Source: VXOZ01 sp965220045 (GTDB lineage: Bacteria > Chloroflexota > UBA11872 > VXOZ01). From it: DNA of 64,000 nucleotides. Position numbers and translations under genes: made by a program. Of the stretch, positions 1 through 8,699 are shown one piece after another; position 1 is the first letter of the stretch; every line of letters begins with the position of its first letter. The notes beneath the pieces were generated by a model. It did no database searches. It saw nothing but the letters and a program-made list of their open reading frames with translations, and was not told the origin of the DNA. The stretch is taken from NCBI GenBank assembly GCA_965220045.1, contig OZ244803.1:1550001-1614000 (forward strand). The letters run 5' to 3'.

Positions 1-498
1 CAGAACTACTACTTGCTTGACACCGGAGCCAATGACGTCCTGCGCTTCCGCCCGGTTGGCAGCGCCGTGTACGGAGAGGCGGAAGGATTCTTTGGGGTCA
101 ACAGCGGGGTAGACCTATCGCAGGCAGTTGACCTGGCGATAGATGGGTCAGTGTACATCATGTTTAGTGACGGTACCATCAATCGTTACATTTCCGGGGC
201 GCCGGCGGAGTTTTCGTTGGCCTCGCTGCCGACACCCCTGGGAACACCCGGCGCCATCTTCATCAGCCAAGGCATGGGCTCGCTCTATATCCTCGACGGT
301 GAAAACGACCGCATCGTCCAGGTGACGACTGAAGGCGAATTCCAGCGGCAGATACAGGCGCCTAACCGCCTCCTTGCCACCGCCATTGACATTTATGTAA
401 ATCGCGGCGAGACCTACCTCTGGGTTGTGGGCCCCACCGCCGTAACGCGAGTACCGCTATCCGAACTGCCGGCCGACGCGCCCCGTTCGGCCGCATAG
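1..498 (+). CDS. C-terminal part of a beta-propeller (NHL-like) protein, 5' end outside window
   Basis: An open frame runs from the first base to a TAG stop and gives 165 residues. It has blade-like repeats: residue stretches of the type YLLDTGANDVLRF, YIMFSDGTINRY and LYILDGENDRIVQV each pair two strands with a D/N-G turn, as in NHL or six-bladed propellers. The start codon lies upstream of the window, so any N-terminal catalytic or membrane domain cannot be seen. The protein ends 219 bases before obg on the same strand. The function is not recognisable. A propeller C-terminal to a signalling or membrane domain is the best guess, by inference only. Confidence 0.6.
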   Translation, partial: QNYYLLDTGANDVLRFRPVGSAVYGEAEGFFGVNSGVDLSQAVDLAIDGSVYIMFSDGTINRYISGAPAEFSLASLPTPLGTPGAIFISQGMGSLYILDGENDRIVQVTTEGEFQRQIQAPNRLLATAIDIYVNRGETYLWVVGPTAVTRVPLSELPADAPRSAA

Positions 499-717
499 CT
501 CGTACCGCTCTTCCTGTTGCGCCTGCCCCTAGAATCTTAACCTAGTCACGATGCGTCGGCTGAGTGTCCCAAATAGCCGGACGCACCCGCTTCCACCTTC
601 AATGCAGGTTGCATGGCAGAATCGGCGCGCATCTCGTGTGGCAAGAGGGAGAGAAGCAAATAGTGACAAGAATCCTCCCTAAGACGCTCAGTCAAACTAT
701 GAAAGCGATCGCCCGCA

Positions 718-2001
718 ATGTTCTATGACGAAGCACGTATTTTTGTGAAAGGCGGCAAAGGCGGCGACGGTATGGTCCACTTTCACCGCGAGAAGTTCCG
801 TCCTCGCGGAGGGCCGGATGGCGGTGACGGCGGGCGCGGCGGCAGCGTGTATCTGGCCGTAGATCCCAGTTTGAACAGCCTGCTCTTCCTCCATCGCACG
901 CGTCGCTTTGTCGCCGTCGCTGGCAAACCTGGCGGCACCAACCGCAAACAGGGCGCCGCCGGCGCCGACGTCCAAGCATGGGTGCCGCCTGGAACGATCG
1001 TAACGGATGGAGGATCGGGGCAGATCATCGCCGACCTACGGCAAATTGATGACCGAGTATTAGCAGCCAGAGGGGGCAGAGGCGGCCTTGGCAACGTGCA
1101 CTTCACAACGTCTACCCGCCAGGCACCCAATTTTGCGCAGAAGGGAGAGCCACCCGAAGAGCGCTGGCTAAACCTGGAATTGCAGCTTATTGCCGACATC
1201 GGCATCGTGGGGCTGCCGAATGCCGGAAAGTCCTCGCTGCTCGCGCGAATCAGCGCGGCACGCCCCAAGATTGCAGAATATCCCTTTACCACGCTGCAAC
1301 CTGAGCTCGGCGTGGTGCAGCGGGGCGATGCCACCCTGGTATTTGCCGATATTCCCGGACTAATCGCCGGCGCGCACAGTGGCGCCGGCCTCGGTCACAC
1401 ATTTCTGCGCCACATACGGCGGACACGCATGCTGCTGCACGTCGTGGACTGCGCGCCTCTCGACGGTTCAGATCCCGTGGCGGCCTTTCACCAGATCAAC
1501 GAAGAACTAGGGCAGTTCGACCCCGAGCTAGTGGAGAAGCCGCAAGTCGTCGCCCTCAATAAGCTCGATGTAACCGAAGCGCGCGCGCAATTCGAGTCAA
1601 CCAAGCTGGCAATTGCGGCACGCGGCCATTCCGTAATCGGCATTTCGGCGGTGACGGGCCGGGGAGTCGATGAATTGCTCGGCTGCGTCTTTCGCGAGTT
1701 TCAGGAGTCCCCAGATTCTGCCGAGGAGCCCACTGCGGTCGCCGTTCCCGAGATTACGGTACCTGTGACCGAAGACTTTGCGATCGCGCGCAACGACGAA
1801 GCATACGTCGTGACGGGAAAGGCGGCAGAACGTCTCGCCGCGATGGCCGATCTCTCTACGTTAGACGGTGTGCTCTACTTCCAGCAGCGCCTCGACCGTA
1901 TGGGCATCACCGCGGCGCTGGAAAGAGCCGGGGCACGAGCAGGCAGCACCGTAGTCATCGGCCCATTGGAATTGGAATGGCAAGCGGAGCCGGAAGAGTA
2001 G
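718..2001 (+). CDS. obg: GTPase Obg/CgtA, ribosome assembly and stress GTPase
   Basis: The 427-residue protein has the full Obg layout. Residues 1-160 form the glycine-rich Obg fold (FVKGGKGGDG, GGPDGGDGGRGG). The G domain follows, with P-loop GLPNAGKSSLL, switch region YPFTTLQPELG, DIPGL and NKLD. A C-terminal OCT domain spans about 345-420. Obg proteins bind GTP and GDP with low affinity, associate with the 50S subunit and act in ribosome maturation and growth control. The start MFYDEARIFVKGG is the canonical family start. An earlier ATG at 700 is out of frame. Neighbours rpmA and rplU, often linked to obg, are not visible here. Confidence 0.97.
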   Translation: MFYDEARIFVKGGKGGDGMVHFHREKFRPRGGPDGGDGGRGGSVYLAVDPSLNSLLFLHRTRRFVAVAGKPGGTNRKQGAAGADVQAWVPPGTIVTDGGSGQIIADLRQIDDRVLAARGGRGGLGNVHFTTSTRQAPNFAQKGEPPEERWLNLELQLIADIGIVGLPNAGKSSLLARISAARPKIAEYPFTTLQPELGVVQRGDATLVFADIPGLIAGAHSGAGLGHTFLRHIRRTRMLLHVVDCAPLDGSDPVAAFHQINEELGQFDPELVEKPQVVALNKLDVTEARAQFESTKLAIAARGHSVIGISAVTGRGVDELLGCVFREFQESPDSAEEPTAVAVPEITVPVTEDFAIARNDEAYVVTGKAAERLAAMADLSTLDGVLYFQQRLDRMGITAALERAGARAGSTVVIGPLELEWQAEPEE

Positions 2002-2169
2002 CGCACGGCAGCTACCGTTGCTTGAGCCGGAGACGCACCGCGCCTCCATGCGCTCGCTCACCGTTTATGTCAGGTCCTTAACGGAGCGCGCAAATCCGCT
2101 GGCAAGTAACGGCGCAGTTGCCCGATTGTGCTTGGCAGCCACGCGTCTCGACGCCAAACTGCCTAAGTC

Positions 2170-2198
2170 TTGAAGAAGTGGCCCGCTGCACGTACAAT
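2170..2198 (+). promoter_or_regulatory. Sigma-70-type promoter for the response regulator
   Basis: TTGAAG (2170-2175) and TACAAT (2193-2198) are separated by 17 bases, a good -35/-10 pair in the 270-base gap after obg. It leaves a leader of about 65 bases before the strong ribosome site AAGGGAGG (2257-2264) of the next gene. Confidence 0.5.
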
Positions 2199-2271
2199 AG
2201 AAAGCTGGAATCACGCTCCATCACAAAACTGAACAGCTAACAGTGCAATCTGCAGTAAGGGAGGGCCACTA

Positions 2272-2658
2272 ATGCCGAATGACCTCGATAGCAGGAAGGT
2301 AGTAATCCTGGAAGATGACTCTGAATTGACCGATGCAATTGAGCGCCGGCTGCGCGACCACGGGTATCAGTCGATCCACCTGCGGCAAACGCGGGACATC
2401 ATCAAGTTTCTCAAGGCAGAAAAACCAAAGACGATGATCATGGACGTCGCCCTGCCAGATGCGGACGGCATTTCGCTGCTCCAGGAAATCAAGGGCGACT
2501 GGGAAGCCAAGAAGACCCACGTCATCGTGATGTCGAATTACTCGACACGGGTCAACTACAAGGTACGTGACGAGGTTGAGGAGATCTTCCAGAAGCCCTT
2601 CGACGTGGAGACGCTGTTGGAGTCCGTGGACCGCGTTGCCGCCATGGACGACAAGTAA
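2272..2658 (+). CDS. Single-domain response regulator (REC only)
   Basis: The 128-residue protein is a complete receiver domain and nothing more. It has the acidic pair in VILEDDSE (about residues 15-16), the phospho-acceptor Asp in MIMDVALPD (about 58), the Ser/Thr switch in VIVMSNYS and the conserved Lys in FQKPFD (about 108). With no output domain it probably relays phosphate to, or docks on, another protein, as CheY- or Spo0F-like regulators do. No histidine kinase is adjacent, so the partner is unknown. A GGGAGG ribosome site lies 7 bases upstream of the ATG. A convergent kinase gene follows beyond a hairpin. Confidence 0.9.
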   Translation: MPNDLDSRKVVILEDDSELTDAIERRLRDHGYQSIHLRQTRDIIKFLKAEKPKTMIMDVALPDADGISLLQEIKGDWEAKKTHVIVMSNYSTRVNYKVRDEVEEIFQKPFDVETLLESVDRVAAMDDK

Positions 2659-2696
2659 GCAACGAGAAGCGCGCCAAACTCCCATCGCCTGCCAGC

Positions 2697-2739
2697 GAGC
2701 GTTGCAGCCGGATGCCATGGTGAAACCGCTGCAGCGCTC
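2697..2739. terminator. Hairpin between convergent genes, probable bidirectional terminator
   Basis: A 12-base stem with one G:U wobble (2697-2708 with 2728-2739) lies between the response regulator and the convergent pfkB gene. It is followed by a T/A-rich TCTTGCAATT rather than a clean T run, so termination is inferred from position and stem strength. Confidence 0.5.
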
Positions 2740-2765
2740 TTGCAATTAATCCGGCGACTCTCCCC

Positions 2766-3761
2766 TTAGTCAACACAAGACGCGGCAATGAGTCGCTCAA
2801 TCGCGGCGGTGCGCTTGCCGTTGGCGTGTAGCAACGCCGCGACCTTCTCTCTCTTTGGCGCGCCCGCTATGGGCCCAGTTACCGTGACGGAGCAGGCGCC
2901 CGCCGCGTTGGCCCACAGCGCAGCCTCTTCTAACGAGGCCCCGTGCTGCAGCGCCCAAAGGAAGGCGGCATCGAAGGTGTCACCGGCCCCGGTCGCGTCG
3001 ACCTCACGCACGGGGAACGACGGCACCGAGACCGACCCGCTTGCGCTGTGTACGGTGCACCCGTCAGCGCCCTCTTTGAGCACCACGGCCTCATTGTGCG
3101 GCGCTTCCCGCAGAGCAGCGCATGCGGCCGCGGTGGTACCGGCTCCCGTAATCAACTGGGCTTCTTCTCCGCTGGGAAACACGATACTGGCCACGCGGAC
3201 GATCGGATCTACCAGGGCGCGTATCTGAGCCGGGCTTGCCAGTTCCGCGCGAACGTTGGGGTCCAGGCTCACCCGCCCCCCGGATTGCCTTACACGCCGC
3301 GCTATTTCAATGCAGTACTGCCACCATGCGTCATTCATGGCAAGACAAGATCCGTTGATGTGCGCCCAGGCGATCTGTTGCAGGAAGGCAGGTTCCGGCA
3401 TTGGCGGCGGCACACCCGCCGCTCCGTTCCGCATGTGAAAGAAGAACGACCTGGTCCCATCCGGATGATTGACGACAAAAGAGGCGGAGGTCGGCAGGGC
3501 GTCGGTGACTGCGACACCCTCATGCGCAACACCCTCTTCGGACAAAAAATCACGGATTGCTACGCCAAAGGCGTCGTCCCCCACCGTGCCCAGGAAAGCG
3601 CTATTACCGCCGAGACGCGCTGCTGCCGTGGCAAATATGAGCGGAGCGCCGCTGGCGAAAGGACCGCGATACGTGCCTTCCTGCCCCAGTGACGTATGCT
3701 CGCCCACCTGCACGAATTCGGCAAGCGCCTCTCCCATGCCCAAGATAGTCGTTCGGCCCAT
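2766..3761 (-). CDS. PfkB-family carbohydrate kinase
   Basis: The 331-residue protein phosphorylates a sugar or nucleoside hydroxyl from ATP. The N-terminal GMGEALAEF and the sugar-binding ARLGGNSAFLGTVGDDAFG match PfkB signature 1. GAGDTFDAAFLWAL near the C-terminus carries the catalytic Asp and anion hole of signature 2. The ATG at 3761 was chosen because AGGTG lies 5-9 bases upstream and family homology begins there. An earlier in-frame start at 3803 would add 14 unlike residues. The substrate cannot be told from motifs; fructokinase or 2-keto-3-deoxygluconate kinase are typical. It is divergent from the DNA glycosylase and close to other sugar genes. Confidence 0.9.
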   Translation of the reverse strand: MGRTTILGMGEALAEFVQVGEHTSLGQEGTYRGPFASGAPLIFATAAARLGGNSAFLGTVGDDAFGVAIRDFLSEEGVAHEGVAVTDALPTSASFVVNHPDGTRSFFFHMRNGAAGVPPPMPEPAFLQQIAWAHINGSCLAMNDAWWQYCIEIARRVRQSGGRVSLDPNVRAELASPAQIRALVDPIVRVASIVFPSGEEAQLITGAGTTAAACAALREAPHNEAVVLKEGADGCTVHSASGSVSVPSFPVREVDATGAGDTFDAAFLWALQHGASLEEAALWANAAGACSVTVTGPIAGAPKREKVAALLHANGKRTAAIERLIAASCVD

Positions 3762-3833
3762 AGCGCACCTAGATTGGTTACCGTCCTCTTGCTTCCTACA
3801 CAATATACTGGCAAGAAACGGGAGCGAAATCTA

Positions 3834-4430
3834 GTGCGGGATGATGAACGCTGCACCGTCCGCGTCCGACGCAAGGTGCCGCGCCACTTTTGGCGCGGCC
3901 CGGTACTTGAAATGGCACCAGCCGCTCTAGGCATGGTGCTGGCGCGGCGCGAGGCTGGGGTCGTTCGGCGGGGACGCATTGTCGAAGTGGAGGCGTACGG
4001 CGGCAGCGACGACCCGGCCAGCCACGCCTTCCGCCGCCAAACGCCGCGCAATGCGGTTATGTTCGGTCCAGGCGGCGTTACATATGTCTACTTCGTCTAC
4101 GGAATGCACAATTGCCTGAACATCGTGACGGGATGCCAAGGGGAAGCGGCGGCGATCCTCATTCGGGCCCTTGAGCCGCTCGAGAACATTGCCGGTCGCA
4201 CCGACGGCCCGGCGCGGCTTTGTGCTGCGCTCAGCATCGATAGGCAACTCAACGGCCAACCTCTGGACGGTGACACCATCTGGTTGGAATCGGGCGATTC
4301 GCCGCTACCGGCAAGCGCCATCGTGTGTGATGCACGCATCGGCATCAATCCCGACTCGCCTGCGGCACAATGGCCGTGGCGGTACATCTGGAAAAACAAT
4401 AGATTCGTGTCAAAGCCCCCGCGCCGCTAG
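3834..4430 (+). CDS. mpg: DNA-3-methyladenine glycosylase (AAG/MPG family)
   Basis: The 198-residue base-excision-repair enzyme removes alkylated purines. IVEVEAYGGSDDPASHAF carries the catalytic Glu and the loop that flips the base. TPRNAVMFGPGGVTYVYFVYGMHNCLNIVT is the hallmark MPG block (residue window about 68-97). The GTG start at 3834 has GGGAG 10 bases upstream and gives the usual family length of about 200. The longer frame back to 3696 overlaps the divergent kinase and has no family similarity. It stands as a single gene with no repair partner next to it. Confidence 0.93.
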   Translation: MRDDERCTVRVRRKVPRHFWRGPVLEMAPAALGMVLARREAGVVRRGRIVEVEAYGGSDDPASHAFRRQTPRNAVMFGPGGVTYVYFVYGMHNCLNIVTGCQGEAAAILIRALEPLENIAGRTDGPARLCAALSIDRQLNGQPLDGDTIWLESGDSPLPASAIVCDARIGINPDSPAAQWPWRYIWKNNRFVSKPPRR

Positions 4431-4533
4431 AACCGCATCCCTCAAGAGATACGCCGTAGGACATCAAGCAATTGCACACTTGACTTCAACTCATCTCTAG
4501 AATTCCAGGGCTATCCGCTGATGGCCCGCAAAC

Positions 4534-4562
4534 TTGCATCAGGACCGTCTCCTGCCTAGAAT
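4534..4562 (+). promoter_or_regulatory. Sigma-70-type promoter for the Gfo/Idh-isomerase pair
   Basis: TTGCAT (4534-4539), a 17-base spacer and TAGAAT (4557-4562) lie 55 bases upstream of the ATG at 4618. The ribosome site CAGGAGCG precedes that ATG. Confidence 0.5.
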
Positions 4563-4617
4563 ACGGCACAAGTTAGTCGAAGTATCTCTACACTTCAAGA
4601 ATTCACAGGAGCGAGCA

Positions 4618-5667
4618 ATGCCGGCGTATAGAGTTGGAATTGTCGGCTGCGGCGGACGGTCGAGAGCGCATGCCGAGGGCTGGACCGCCATAGACAGCGT
4701 AGCGCTGGCTGCGGTAGCAGACCCCATTGAAGAACGACGAAAAGCCCTGGGAGAAGAGTACGGTGTGGCCGAGGAGCAGTGTTATCCCGATTTTGCCGAC
4801 ATGCTGGCGCATGCCGAGCTCGACTTCATCTCGCTTGCCACCAAGCCTGAGTTGCGTGAACCCGCAGTGGTTGCAGCGCTAGAGACCGGCATCAAGGGAA
4901 TTCTGTGCGAGAAGCCCATGGCGCTCAGCCTTGGGGAGGCCCACCGCATCCACAGCGCTTGTGCTGACAAGGGCGTGCCCTTAGTCATCAATCACCAGAA
5001 GCGCCACCTTACGGAGTGGCAGCGTCTCGCCACCATGTGCGCGAGCGGCGAGCTGGGCACAATTGAGCGGATCGAGGCGTCGTCATTTGGTAACCTGGCC
5101 AGCCAAGGTACCCACGTGCTGGATATGGTGCTTCAGTTCGGCGGTGACGTGCAGCCGCTTTGGGCCATAGGCCAAAGCGTCGGCTGGCGCGACTATGCGG
5201 CAGCGCACGCCGGCCCCCGCTATACGCTGGGCCAGTTTCGTTTTCCCAACGACATCACGGCGTATGTGCAGATGGGCGACGAAGCGCCCCAGTTGCTGGG
5301 TCGCGAGGACTCGTGGATGCGCTTGCAACTCCGCGTGTGGGGCACGGAAGGCCGGGGACAAGTGGATCTCCCCATCGGCACGCGAGTGTGGCGCAAAGGG
5401 GAGTCGGAGCCAACAAGTTGGCCGGAGTGCTGGACCGACGCGGCAAACCTCGCCAGCTCTCAGATGAATCTCTCGCAATCGGTAATCCGCGCCTCCGAAG
5501 ATCCGGCGTATGATCCGCCCGCGGGCGGCATCCGTCCGCTCTACAGTTTTGAGATGCTTGAGGCGCTGTGTGCCTCGACAGAGACAAGGGAAGTCGTCAC
5601 GTGGCCGCTGCCGGCATGGGAACACTCACCGATGCAGGCGCTCAAGCCGGACGGCGCCCATGTTTAG
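4618..5667 (+). CDS. Gfo/Idh/MocA-family NAD(P)-dependent oxidoreductase
   Basis: The 349-residue protein starts with the Rossmann motif VGIVGCGGRSRAH and has the family signature GILCEKPMAL (about residues 98-107), whose Lys-Pro contacts cofactor and substrate. A beta-sheet substrate domain follows. Such enzymes oxidise or reduce sugars, inositols or sugar acids in the cytoplasm. The start is set by CAGGAG upstream of the ATG at 4618; the frame extends further upstream but without similarity. The last 8 bases overlap the next gene, a TIM-barrel sugar isomerase, so the two are translationally coupled and probably act in one catabolic route. The exact substrate is unknown. Confidence 0.9.
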   Translation: MPAYRVGIVGCGGRSRAHAEGWTAIDSVALAAVADPIEERRKALGEEYGVAEEQCYPDFADMLAHAELDFISLATKPELREPAVVAALETGIKGILCEKPMALSLGEAHRIHSACADKGVPLVINHQKRHLTEWQRLATMCASGELGTIERIEASSFGNLASQGTHVLDMVLQFGGDVQPLWAIGQSVGWRDYAAAHAGPRYTLGQFRFPNDITAYVQMGDEAPQLLGREDSWMRLQLRVWGTEGRGQVDLPIGTRVWRKGESEPTSWPECWTDAANLASSQMNLSQSVIRASEDPAYDPPAGGIRPLYSFEMLEALCASTETREVVTWPLPAWEHSPMQALKPDGAHV

Positions 5668-6457
5668 TTATTTCGCGTCTAGCGTGGCCTTTGGCGAGCA
5701 GCCATTCCCACAGGCCTGCGCCGCGCTGCGCGCCCTTGGCGTCAATGAGGTAGACATCTGGTCGGTCGCCAACTGGTGCGATCACCTCCCGCCGAGCGAT
5801 CTAAAGCCAGATCTCGCTGCGGTCAAACGCGCGCTCGACGAACATGCGCTGTCGTGCCGGGCAATCTCGGCCTACGGCAAAGATTCTGACGCGATGCTGC
5901 TGGCACGGCTGGAACACTTGGCCGAACTGGGCGGCAAGGCGCTGGTGCGCGGCAGCGGGCCGGAGGACATGACGGTAAAGGATTTTGCAGACAGCTTCCT
6001 GCCGTTTGTGCGGCGCGCGGAAGAACTCGGTGTGCAAATCTGCATTGAAAACCATCGCGGGTCCGTAATTAACTCAATCGCGTCAATGCGTGAGCTCCTG
6101 GCTCGGATAGAGAGTCCGGCGCTGGGCATCGCCTTCGCGCCCATCCACGTTCACATGGCCAAGGAAGATATCCCTGAAGCTATTCACGCGGTGGCCGACC
6201 GTATCGGACTCTTCTACGCATGGGACTGGGGGCCAAGTGCCGACCAGAACTGGAAAGACCCGCAGGAACAGGTGCCCGGCACCGGAGTAATTGACTTTCA
6301 CGCCATGTTCCGCGCCTTGCACAACATCGGTTACCAGGACCCGCTCTGCCTCTTTGCCCACGGCCTGGAATACGAGCGGACGCAGGACGCCATTGTGGCA
6401 TTGCGGTCGGGACGGTCGTATTGCGAAAGCGTGGAGAAGGGTTTAGGCCTGAGATAG
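5660..6457 (+). CDS. Sugar phosphate isomerase/epimerase-like TIM-barrel protein
   Basis: The 265-residue protein belongs to the xylose-isomerase-like AP endonuclease 2 superfamily. Recognisable barrel strands are NEVDIWSV, LSCRAISAYG, GKALVRGSG, VQICIENHRG (metal-binding Glu) and IGLFYAWDWG. The ATG at 5660 lies inside the end of the preceding Gfo/Idh gene (8-base overlap), so this start is strongly favoured over the upstream frame, which only shadows that gene. Members isomerise or epimerise keto-sugars, often next to Gfo/Idh enzymes in inositol or sugar-acid pathways. The reaction here is not determined. Confidence 0.85.
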   Translation: MFSYFASSVAFGEQPFPQACAALRALGVNEVDIWSVANWCDHLPPSDLKPDLAAVKRALDEHALSCRAISAYGKDSDAMLLARLEHLAELGGKALVRGSGPEDMTVKDFADSFLPFVRRAEELGVQICIENHRGSVINSIASMRELLARIESPALGIAFAPIHVHMAKEDIPEAIHAVADRIGLFYAWDWGPSADQNWKDPQEQVPGTGVIDFHAMFRALHNIGYQDPLCLFAHGLEYERTQDAIVALRSGRSYCESVEKGLGLR

Positions 6458-6559
6458 CTGGGTGAACCTGGGTTGCTCGGTAGGGCGGCTCAACCACTAA
6501 GCGATCTCTCCGACCGAACTGGGGACCCCACCAGGATTCACCGGCAGCCAAGCATCTCG

Positions 6560-6592
6560 CCGTCCGTGCAGCGCCCAGCGCAGCACGGACGG
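6560..6592. terminator. Perfect 10-base inverted repeat between convergent genes
   Basis: CCGTCCGTGC (6560-6569) and GCACGGACGG (6583-6592) form a perfect stem around a 13-base loop, between the isomerase (+) and the dehydrogenase (-). No T run follows. A two-sided terminator is inferred from position. Confidence 0.45.
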
Positions 6593-6697
6593 CACTCCAA
6601 GCATAGGTAGCGGAATCCACTGCGCTATCCGCCCGCGCACTTCAACAAGCTCTGTGTGAACGGGATCAATGGCTTGAGCCCTCAGTCTAAGTGCTCA

Positions 6698-7732
6698 TCA
6701 ATTGAGCTCTAAGTCCAAGCCGAGTTCACCCGCGAGCTGCTGCATTGGTTCCCACACAATTTGGGGCAGCGTATGGGTACCGCGGGCGCGAGCTTCGCGC
6801 TCCAGGCGTCCGGCTCGTTCACCGGGATAGAAAATCTCATCGACACCGGACCGGCGCGGCGACGCTTTGATTCCGTTTACATACTCGGTTACGCGTTGCG
6901 CGAATTCGGGATGCGCCATGAACAAGCTGGGGTCCATGACCAAGAGAAAGTGCCCCACCTTACCTTCATGCCCTCTGTCGGATCCAAAGTCCCCACCGGT
7001 AAGCACGCTGCCCAGGACATCTGAAACCATCGCGAGGCCGAATCCTTTGTGATCGCCGAGCGGGACCAGTGTGCCTTCCAACGCGGCTTGTGGATCTGTC
7101 GTGGGATTGCCATCTCTATCCAGCGCCCAGCCATCGGGAAGCGGTGTTTCCGCCGCGGCATGCATGCGGACCTTGGCAAACGACGCGGAGGGCGCAATGT
7201 CGAGCACCAGCGGGTCCATATCACCCACGGGAATGCCGTATGCCCAGGGATTATTGCCCAGCACGCGGCCCAATCCGCCCGTGGGGGGCATGATCGCCTG
7301 CGCCACCGAGGTGCAGATGGCAATGTACCCCTGCCGAGCAGCGCGGAGCACATAGTGCGCGGGAATGAAGAGATGGCTCGAATTGTACACACCGGCCACG
7401 CCTATGCCGCTCGTCCCCGCCTTAATGAGGCAGCGCTCCAACGTCCGCGTCGCGGCGATGCCGCCAAAGCCGTAGTCGGCGTCCACCAGCACGCTTACGG
7501 GCGACTCCCGCAGCATGCGGACCCTGGGTTTCGGGTTAATCGTCCCCGCTTTCACCCTAGGCGCATAGTAGGCAACGAGACGAACGCCGTGACTGGCATG
7601 ACCGCGCAGTTCGGCTTCCACCAGGATGCCTGTCAATAGCTGCGCGTTCCGGCGCGCGACACCGAGAGATGCGAATACCTCGGTGCAAAACGTCTCCAGG
7701 TCTTCAATTGCAATGCCGCGATCGTCCTGCAT
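6698..7732 (-). CDS. Malate/L-lactate/ureidoglycolate-type dehydrogenase (Ldh2 family)
   Basis: The 344-residue NAD(P)-dependent 2-hydroxyacid dehydrogenase is of the non-Rossmann Ldh2/YiaK/ComC type. Motifs are the N-terminal ELRGHASHGVRL (catalytic His region), GGIAATRTLERC, GVYNSSHLF (active-site His), NNPWAYGIP, LDIAPSASFAKVR and the C-terminal GDHKGFGLAMVSDVL. Family members interconvert 2-keto acids and hydroxy acids of sugar-acid or allantoin catabolism. The start ATG at 7732 has AAGGAAAG close upstream. The next gene on the same strand upstream is an SDR (gap 108 bases), so the pair may form an operon. Substrate is unknown. Confidence 0.9.
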   Translation of the reverse strand: MQDDRGIAIEDLETFCTEVFASLGVARRNAQLLTGILVEAELRGHASHGVRLVAYYAPRVKAGTINPKPRVRMLRESPVSVLVDADYGFGGIAATRTLERCLIKAGTSGIGVAGVYNSSHLFIPAHYVLRAARQGYIAICTSVAQAIMPPTGGLGRVLGNNPWAYGIPVGDMDPLVLDIAPSASFAKVRMHAAAETPLPDGWALDRDGNPTTDPQAALEGTLVPLGDHKGFGLAMVSDVLGSVLTGGDFGSDRGHEGKVGHFLLVMDPSLFMAHPEFAQRVTEYVNGIKASPRRSGVDEIFYPGERAGRLEREARARGTHTLPQIVWEPMQQLAGELGLDLELN

Positions 7733-7840
7733 AGGGCTTTCCTTGCTAGAATTTTGAACGAAACGTGCGTGTTACAGGTTCTGCACTACTCCGGTTCAGT
7801 CTACTCCTTGCCACAACACGGATTGAGGGAGACTTCCCCC

Positions 7841-8596
7841 TCAGGGCATCAAGATTCCGCCATCCACATTGATAATCTGACCGGTCATGTACGCGCTTTG
7901 GTCAGAACAGAGGAATACCGCGGCCTCCGCAATGTCATCCACTGAGCCGATGCGGTGCAAAGGAATGTGTGGCAGAATGCGCTGCTTCCAGTCCTCAGAC
8001 AGCGCGGTCTTGCCGGAATCAATGACACCGGGAGCGATGCAATTCACGCGAATTGCCGGCGCCCACTCCTGAGCCAGCCGCTTCGTGAGCATCACCAAGG
8101 CAGCTTTGGCGGTGGCGTAATGCGCTCCGGTTGCATAGGCCGGATGGGGGCTGAGGCCGCCGCCGGAAGCGATGTTGAGCATTACCCCGCCCTGTTGTCC
8201 CAGCATTTCACGTGCGGCAGCCTGGCAGAGCAAGAACGGACTTTGTAGGTTAATCGTGTGGACGCGCTGCCAGTCTTGGGACGTAATCTCCAGTGTGGGT
8301 TTTGCGGAAAATACCCCCGCGTTGTTAACGAGAATGTCTACTGTCCCATGCGCCTCGAGCGCGGCGGACACTATCGTCTGCGCGGCTGAAGTCCGGCGCA
8401 AGTCAGCCTGGACTAGCGTGGCGCGAACGCCGTTCGCTTCAACTGCGCTGCGCACCTCATCCGCATCCTGCGCCGACTTATTGTAGTGCAGCACAACGTG
8501 GGAGCCGCTGCGGGCCAGTGCCAAGGCTATGGCTCTGCCAATGCCGCGCGCGGCGCCGGTGACAACCGCTACTTTTCCTGCCGTGTCTTTAGTCAC
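7841..8596 (-). CDS. Short-chain dehydrogenase/reductase (classical SDR)
   Basis: The 251-residue protein is a classical SDR. TGAARGIGRA binds NAD(P), NNAG is at about 90, the catalytic Ser is in NIASGGG, the Tyr-Lys pair in HYATAKAALV, then VNCIAPGVI and the C-terminal GQIINVDGG. The arginines after the first strand (LALARSGSHVVLHYN) do not settle NADH against NADPH use. It resembles 3-oxoacyl-ACP reductase or sugar dehydrogenases, and its place between sugar-acid genes favours the latter. It is divergent from the isomerase at 8700. Confidence 0.9.
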   Translation of the reverse strand: MTKDTAGKVAVVTGAARGIGRAIALALARSGSHVVLHYNKSAQDADEVRSAVEANGVRATLVQADLRRTSAAQTIVSAALEAHGTVDILVNNAGVFSAKPTLEITSQDWQRVHTINLQSPFLLCQAAAREMLGQQGGVMLNIASGGGLSPHPAYATGAHYATAKAALVMLTKRLAQEWAPAIRVNCIAPGVIDSGKTALSEDWKQRILPHIPLHRIGSVDDIAEAAVFLCSDQSAYMTGQIINVDGGILMP

Positions 8597-8699
8597 AGTC
8601 TTGATTGAACCAAACTAACCGAACTGTTACACTACTTCCGCAAAGTCGCTACGTTGCTCGCAGGCTTCTTTCGTGCCCCCAATATGAGGAGATGGACTC